A stretch of DNA of 35,370 bases. Origin: Klebsiella pneumoniae. Its GTDB lineage: Bacteria > Myxococcota_A > UBA796 > GCA-2862545. Made by a program: the position numbers and the translations under genes. The notes under the pieces were generated by a model, which saw only the letters and a list, made by a program, of their open reading frames with translations, ran no database searches and had not been told where the DNA came from. How positions within the stretch are numbered: position 1 is the stretch's first letter; each line of letters starts with the position of its first letter. Shown here in pieces: positions 32,566 through 35,370 of this stretch. The stretch lies in assembly GCA_945882675.1 (NCBI GenBank), contig CAMCWU010000005.1, positions 1-35,370 on the forward strand, in the 5' to 3' direction.

Positions 32566-33147
32566 TTGGCTCTCGAGGAGGACCCCTACCTCACGCTCGG
32601 CGTGCCGCCCTCCGCGAGCGCGGGAGAGATCCGCACCGCCTGGCGCCGCACCGCCCTCGACACCCACCCGGACCGCAACCCCGGGAATATCGTGGCAGAG
32701 CGCAGGTTCAAGGCCGCGGCTGCCGCGTACGAGCTCCTCGGGGATCCACGCCGCCGCGCCGCCTGGGACGCCTGGGACGCCGCGCGGCGGTCGCAGGGCG
32801 CGCCTCCACCCCCCTCTGGCCCGCAGGTCCGCCCCCGCGAGCCCGCCCGCCGGCAGCCCCACGTCCACCCGGCCCGCCCGCTGGACCCGAGCGTCGCCGG
32901 CAACCCGGACGCCGCGGTCACGGTGCTCCTGGAGCGCGCGAGGGTCGCCGGCACATTCCTGCTCTTCGCGGGGGTAATGGCGATCTGCGGCTACGCTGGC
33001 GGCGGCCAGGCCGTCGTGCTCCACGGCGCGGCGGTCGCCGTCTACATCGGCCTGCACCCGCGCAACGTCCCGTTCGACGTGGTGCACGGCTGGCAGCTCG
33101 CCGTGCTCCTCACGGGGCTCGGCGGCGCGCTGATCGGCTGGCTCTAG
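32566..33147 (+). CDS. Membrane protein with N-terminal J-domain
   Basis: 193 residues from TTG 32566 (GAGGG at 32557-32561). The J-domain spans residues 5-70: D-P-Y-L-T-L-G-V, the H-P-D tripeptide at 34-36 and Y-E-L-L-G-D-P-R-R-R. A Pro-rich linker (about 78-105) leads to two hydrophobic helices (about 127-150 and 172-193). J-domains recruit and stimulate Hsp70. No zinc finger or client domain is present, so this is a type III J-protein that brings DnaK to the membrane. It ends in convergent overlap with the TPR gene, sharing the CTAG stop. Confidence 0.85.
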   Translation: MALEEDPYLTLGVPPSASAGEIRTAWRRTALDTHPDRNPGNIVAERRFKAAAAAYELLGDPRRRAAWDAWDAARRSQGAPPPPSGPQVRPREPARRQPHVHPARPLDPSVAGNPDAAVTVLLERARVAGTFLLFAGVMAICGYAGGGQAVVLHGAAVAVYIGLHPRNVPFDVVHGWQLAVLLTGLGGALIGWL

Positions 33148-34295
33148 GTCATCCGACCGAAGCCGAACACGACCTTCCGCAGCGGCGTCTTGTCGTGCAC
33201 CGCCATGAGGCGCCGGAGGAGCGCGCCAATCGCGTCCACGCTCGACCGGCCCAGGTCCACCACGTACGCGACGCCGCGGTCGCCCACCGGCTCCGGATCG
33301 CCGATGTAGTGGAACCGACCGCGGTTGCGCTCGCCGAACTCCCCGTTGAACCCCGCGAGGTACCACTCGCCGATCGCCCCGTCGATCCAAGCGATCCGGT
33401 CGGCCTCCGACGCCGCGCGCTCGAACTGGATCGCGATCCGCAGCCAGTGCCACGGGCTCTGCGACGACACCCACACCTCGTACGGGTGGCCCTGCGAGCG
33501 CAGGAGCACCGGGATCTCGGCCAGGGGCTCGTAGCCTTCGAGCGCGACGACCATCGGCTCCTTCTCGGAGTACACGTTGGCGATCGTACCGTCCGCCGGG
33601 TTGACGAGGTCGATCCGCTGCAAAGCGTACGGCCGCGCCCCGCGTGCGAGGAACGCCTTCGGCTCGCCGTCCTGGCCGCGCACCATGCGCATGGCCTCCG
33701 CCATCCAGCCCTCCTTCTCCTGCTCGTCCGCGATCTCGTCGTAGTAGGCGCAGTACGACTCCTGGTTCGCCTGCAGGAACAGGATCGGGTCGTTCTCGGA
33801 CTCGATGAACGCGAGGACCGCGTCCGAGAGGACCTGGGCGGTCTTCGCCGACTCCTCGTCGAGGTGGGCGGCGGCGTCGCGCAGGACCCGCGCGCCCTCC
33901 TCCGGACGGGCTGTGGACAGCAAGAGGTTCGCGAGCTGCAGCCGGGCTGCCGCGTCCGACGGCCAGCGCCGGATCACGCCGTCGATCGTGCGCCGGGCGT
34001 CGTCCACGCGATCCGCGAGCTCGTACGCCGAGGCCAGGCCCACGAGGAACCCGCGCTTGAGGTCGTCGTACTTCGGGTCGGCGAACGCGTCCGACAGGTT
34101 CGCAGCGCGCTCGAGGTACGGGATCGCCGTGCCCGGCTCGCCGCGCCGCAGGTACGCCATGCCGAGCGCGTTGTTCATGTCCGGCCGGTCCGGCGCGAGG
34201 TCCAGGGCCCCGCTGAGGGACTTCACGGCGTCGTCGAAGCGGCGCTCCGAGATCGCCTTGATTCCGTCGGTCGCGAGCTCGTCGAAGGTCGGCAT
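33144..34295 (-). CDS. TPR-repeat protein with a C-terminal domain of unknown function
   Basis: 383 residues from ATG 34295; starts at 34332 or 34364 would add 12 or 23 residues of poor composition. Residues 1-140 are tetratricopeptide repeats (F-D-D-A-V-K-S-L-S-G-A-L-D-L-A-P-D then N-N-A-L-G-M-A-Y-L-R-R-G-E). The second half is a separate domain: F-L-Q-A-N-Q-E-S-Y-C-A-Y-Y, W-H-W-L-R-I-A-I-Q-F-E and F-H-Y-I-G-D-P. It lacks a signal peptide. TPRs serve as protein docking sites; the partner is unknown. Its stop and that of the J-domain gene share one CTAG. Confidence 0.78.
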   Translation of the reverse strand: MPTFDELATDGIKAISERRFDDAVKSLSGALDLAPDRPDMNNALGMAYLRRGEPGTAIPYLERAANLSDAFADPKYDDLKRGFLVGLASAYELADRVDDARRTIDGVIRRWPSDAAARLQLANLLLSTARPEEGARVLRDAAAHLDEESAKTAQVLSDAVLAFIESENDPILFLQANQESYCAYYDEIADEQEKEGWMAEAMRMVRGQDGEPKAFLARGARPYALQRIDLVNPADGTIANVYSEKEPMVVALEGYEPLAEIPVLLRSQGHPYEVWVSSQSPWHWLRIAIQFERAASEADRIAWIDGAIGEWYLAGFNGEFGERNRGRFHYIGDPEPVGDRGVAYVVDLGRSSVDAIGALLRRLMAVHDKTPLRKVVFGFGRMT

Positions 34296-34374
34296 TCCTG
34301 GCTCCCGGGCGGGTCGCTCCCGCACCGCCGCCATCTTAACAGAGGCGGCGGCCGGGAGGGCCACGGGGCGCGTC

Positions 34375-34569
34375 TCAGGCGCGGGCGAGGTCGCCGGCGG
34401 CCGGCTGGGCCTTCATCGCGTCGGTCACGTTCTCGAGGAGATCGCCGATCAGAGCAACCATCTGCTCGTGCGTGAAGCCCTCCGAGGAGAGCTGGCGGTA
34501 GAGGGTGCGGGCGAGCGTCTTGCTGCGGTTGCGGAGGAGGTCGGCGGAGGGGGCGTTGCTCTTGGACAT
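34375..34569 (-). CDS. Small hypothetical protein
   Basis: 64 residues from ATG 34569, with GGAG nine bases upstream; the frame continues to 34698 but crosses the hairpin region. It is helical, Arg/Leu/Glu-rich (L-L-R-N-R-S-K-T-L-A-R-T-L-Y-R-Q-L, then M-V-A-L-I-G-D-L-L-E). It reads like a small cytoplasmic helix-turn-helix bundle or regulator, but no family is recognised. It lies between two TPR genes on the same strand. A gap of 79 bases separates it from the 34295 start. Confidence 0.6.
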   Translation of the reverse strand: MSKSNAPSADLLRNRSKTLARTLYRQLSSEGFTHEQMVALIGDLLENVTDAMKAQPAAGDLARA

Positions 34570-34617
34570 GGGGAGTGGCTCCAGGTACGGTGGCGCAGCG
34601 GACACCCTCAGTAAGCA

Positions 34618-34643
34618 ACCCCCGTGCCAACGGCTCCGGGGGT
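34618..34643 (-). terminator. Strong hairpin between the small gene and the last TPR gene
   Basis: ACCCCCG (34618-34624) pairs perfectly with CGGGGGT (34637-34643). Within the loop GCC and GGC pair again around AAC. No T-run follows on either strand, so it is a terminator candidate, or an RNA structure in the leader of the 34569 gene. Confidence 0.4.
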
Positions 34644-34690
34644 CACTTCGAGTGAAAGATGACGTTCCATCGTGCGTGGTGCCACCGCTC

Positions 34691-34709
34691 CTACGCACCG
34701 GGTGCGTAG
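34691..34709 (-). terminator. Hairpin 13 bases after the last TPR gene
   Basis: CTACGCAC and GTGCGTAG pair perfectly around CGG. It sits just downstream of the stop codon at 34722 on the minus strand. There is no clear T-run. A rho-dependent or mRNA-stabilising role is also possible. Confidence 0.45.
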
Positions 34710-34721
34710 CCGGCTGCGCAC

Positions 34722-35370
34722 CTACTTCATCTTCTTCTTCACCATGGAGATGTAGGTCGTGATGTTCGGCGTGTTCGCATCGAGCTTCTGGGCCTGGGTG
34801 AGATCCTTGAGCGCCTGCGGGTAGTTCTTGCGGTAGTAGTGGCTGATCCCGCGGCGGCAGAAGGCCTTGCTCGACTTCGGGTCCATGGACAGCGCGAGGT
34901 CGAAGTAGTCGATCGCCTTGCGGAAGTCCTTCCGCGCGAAGTGCAGGTCGCCGATCGCGATCTGCGGCTCCGGATGGTTCGGGCCGACCTCTTCCGCGAC
35001 CATGAAGTCGCTCATGGAGCGGGCGAAGTCCCCGCGGTCGAGGAACAGGCGGCCGCGGCCGACGCGGGCTTCCAGGTGGTCCGGGTCGGCGTCGATGACG
35101 TCGGAGTACAGGGCGATGCCTTCGTCGAGCTGGCCGGCTTCGTCTGCGGACCGGGCCTTGCGCAGGAGCTCGAGGACCTCTGCTGCGGTGGGCCCGCTGG
35201 GCGGCGGGGGCGGGGCGGGCTCGGGCTCGTCTTCCTCACCCGGGAGGTCGATCTCGGCCTCCTGCGCGACCTCCTCGTACTCGTGGATGTCGACGCCGAA
35301 GCCGGCCCCGGGGCGCCACTCGGGCTCCTCCTCGCCGTAGTCCTCGGCCGAGCCGATCTCGAGCGGCTCC
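34722..35370 (-). CDS. TPR-repeat protein, partial (runs off the window)
   Basis: 215 residues are visible, ending with M-V-K-K-K-M-K at 34722; the frame is open to the right edge, so the start is outside. The visible N-terminal part is acidic and Pro-rich (E-E-D-E-P-E-P-A-P-P-P-P-P). It is followed by at least four tetratricopeptide units, such as D-E-G-I-A-L-Y-S-D-V-I-D-A-D-P-D, and F-R-K-A-I-D-Y-F-D-L-A-L-S-M-D-P-K. An internal ATG at 35015 is not a credible start because coding continues upstream. Such proteins act as scaffolds; the partner is unknown. Confidence 0.82.
   Translation of the reverse strand, partial: EPLEIGSAEDYGEEEPEWRPGAGFGVDIHEYEEVAQEAEIDLPGEEDEPEPAPPPPPSGPTAAEVLELLRKARSADEAGQLDEGIALYSDVIDADPDHLEARVGRGRLFLDRGDFARSMSDFMVAEEVGPNHPEPQIAIGDLHFARKDFRKAIDYFDLALSMDPKSSKAFCRRGISHYYRKNYPQALKDLTQAQKLDANTPNITTYISMVKKKMK

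Overview
The window is high-GC chromosomal DNA that fits a myxobacterium-like member of the Myxococcota (old Deltaproteobacteria). The evidence is a large thrombospondin type-3 repeat protein ending in a MYXO-CTERM-like tail, many lipoproteins with Asp/Thr-rich linkers straight after the lipobox Cys, an eukaryote-like Ser/Thr kinase, a remnant of a kinase TPR tail, and many TTG/GTG starts with ATGA-type gene overlaps. No rRNA, tRNA, CRISPR array or intact insertion sequence was seen. The genus cannot be told from the sequence alone.

Layout. 1-1843 is a decayed stretch: the start of a leftward gene, a truncated methyltransferase-like ORF, one small lipoprotein and a broken fragment of a kinase TPR tail. 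1844-5280 (minus) holds a secreted amidohydrolase, a transposase-like scar, and an SDR-TetR operon with a clear promoter/operator. 5467-7713 (plus) holds two exported proteins. 7809-9909 (minus) is a calcium-binding repeat protein that has lost its N-terminus, lying head-to-head with a metal-efflux adaptor that has also lost its N-terminus (9910-10566). The adaptor is followed by an RND pump, an outer-membrane factor and a His-rich DMT exporter, all in one operon. 15916-19099 is a tight TetR - glycosyltransferase - pectinacetylesterase-like operon behind two nested palindromes.

19115-20482 (minus) is a multicopper-oxidase-like lipoprotein that keeps all eight trinuclear-site histidines but has lost the type-1 copper ligands. 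It is divergent from a cytochrome-like lipoprotein and an esterase-like lipoprotein. 22616-22740 is a dead response-regulator fragment. 22817-26768 (minus) is a Ser/Thr kinase followed closely by an OpuC/EgtUV-type ABC transporter (ATPase plus permease-binding-protein fusion). 27128-31360 (minus) is a six-gene, almost fully overlapping operon: hypothetical, zinc-finger DnaC-like ATPase, hypothetical, methylmalonyl-CoA epimerase, NagZ, secreted hypothetical. The right end has an outer-membrane protein, a membrane J-domain protein, and TPR proteins, one of which runs off the window.

The items most worth a second look are the type-1-less multicopper oxidase, the head-to-head junction of two 5'-truncated genes near 9,900, a short GC-rich intergenic repeat present three times (5.38, 7.76 and 27.06 kb), the zinc-finger helicase-loader-like pair, and the kinase-transporter operon. 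All functional calls come from reading motifs by eye; no database search was run.
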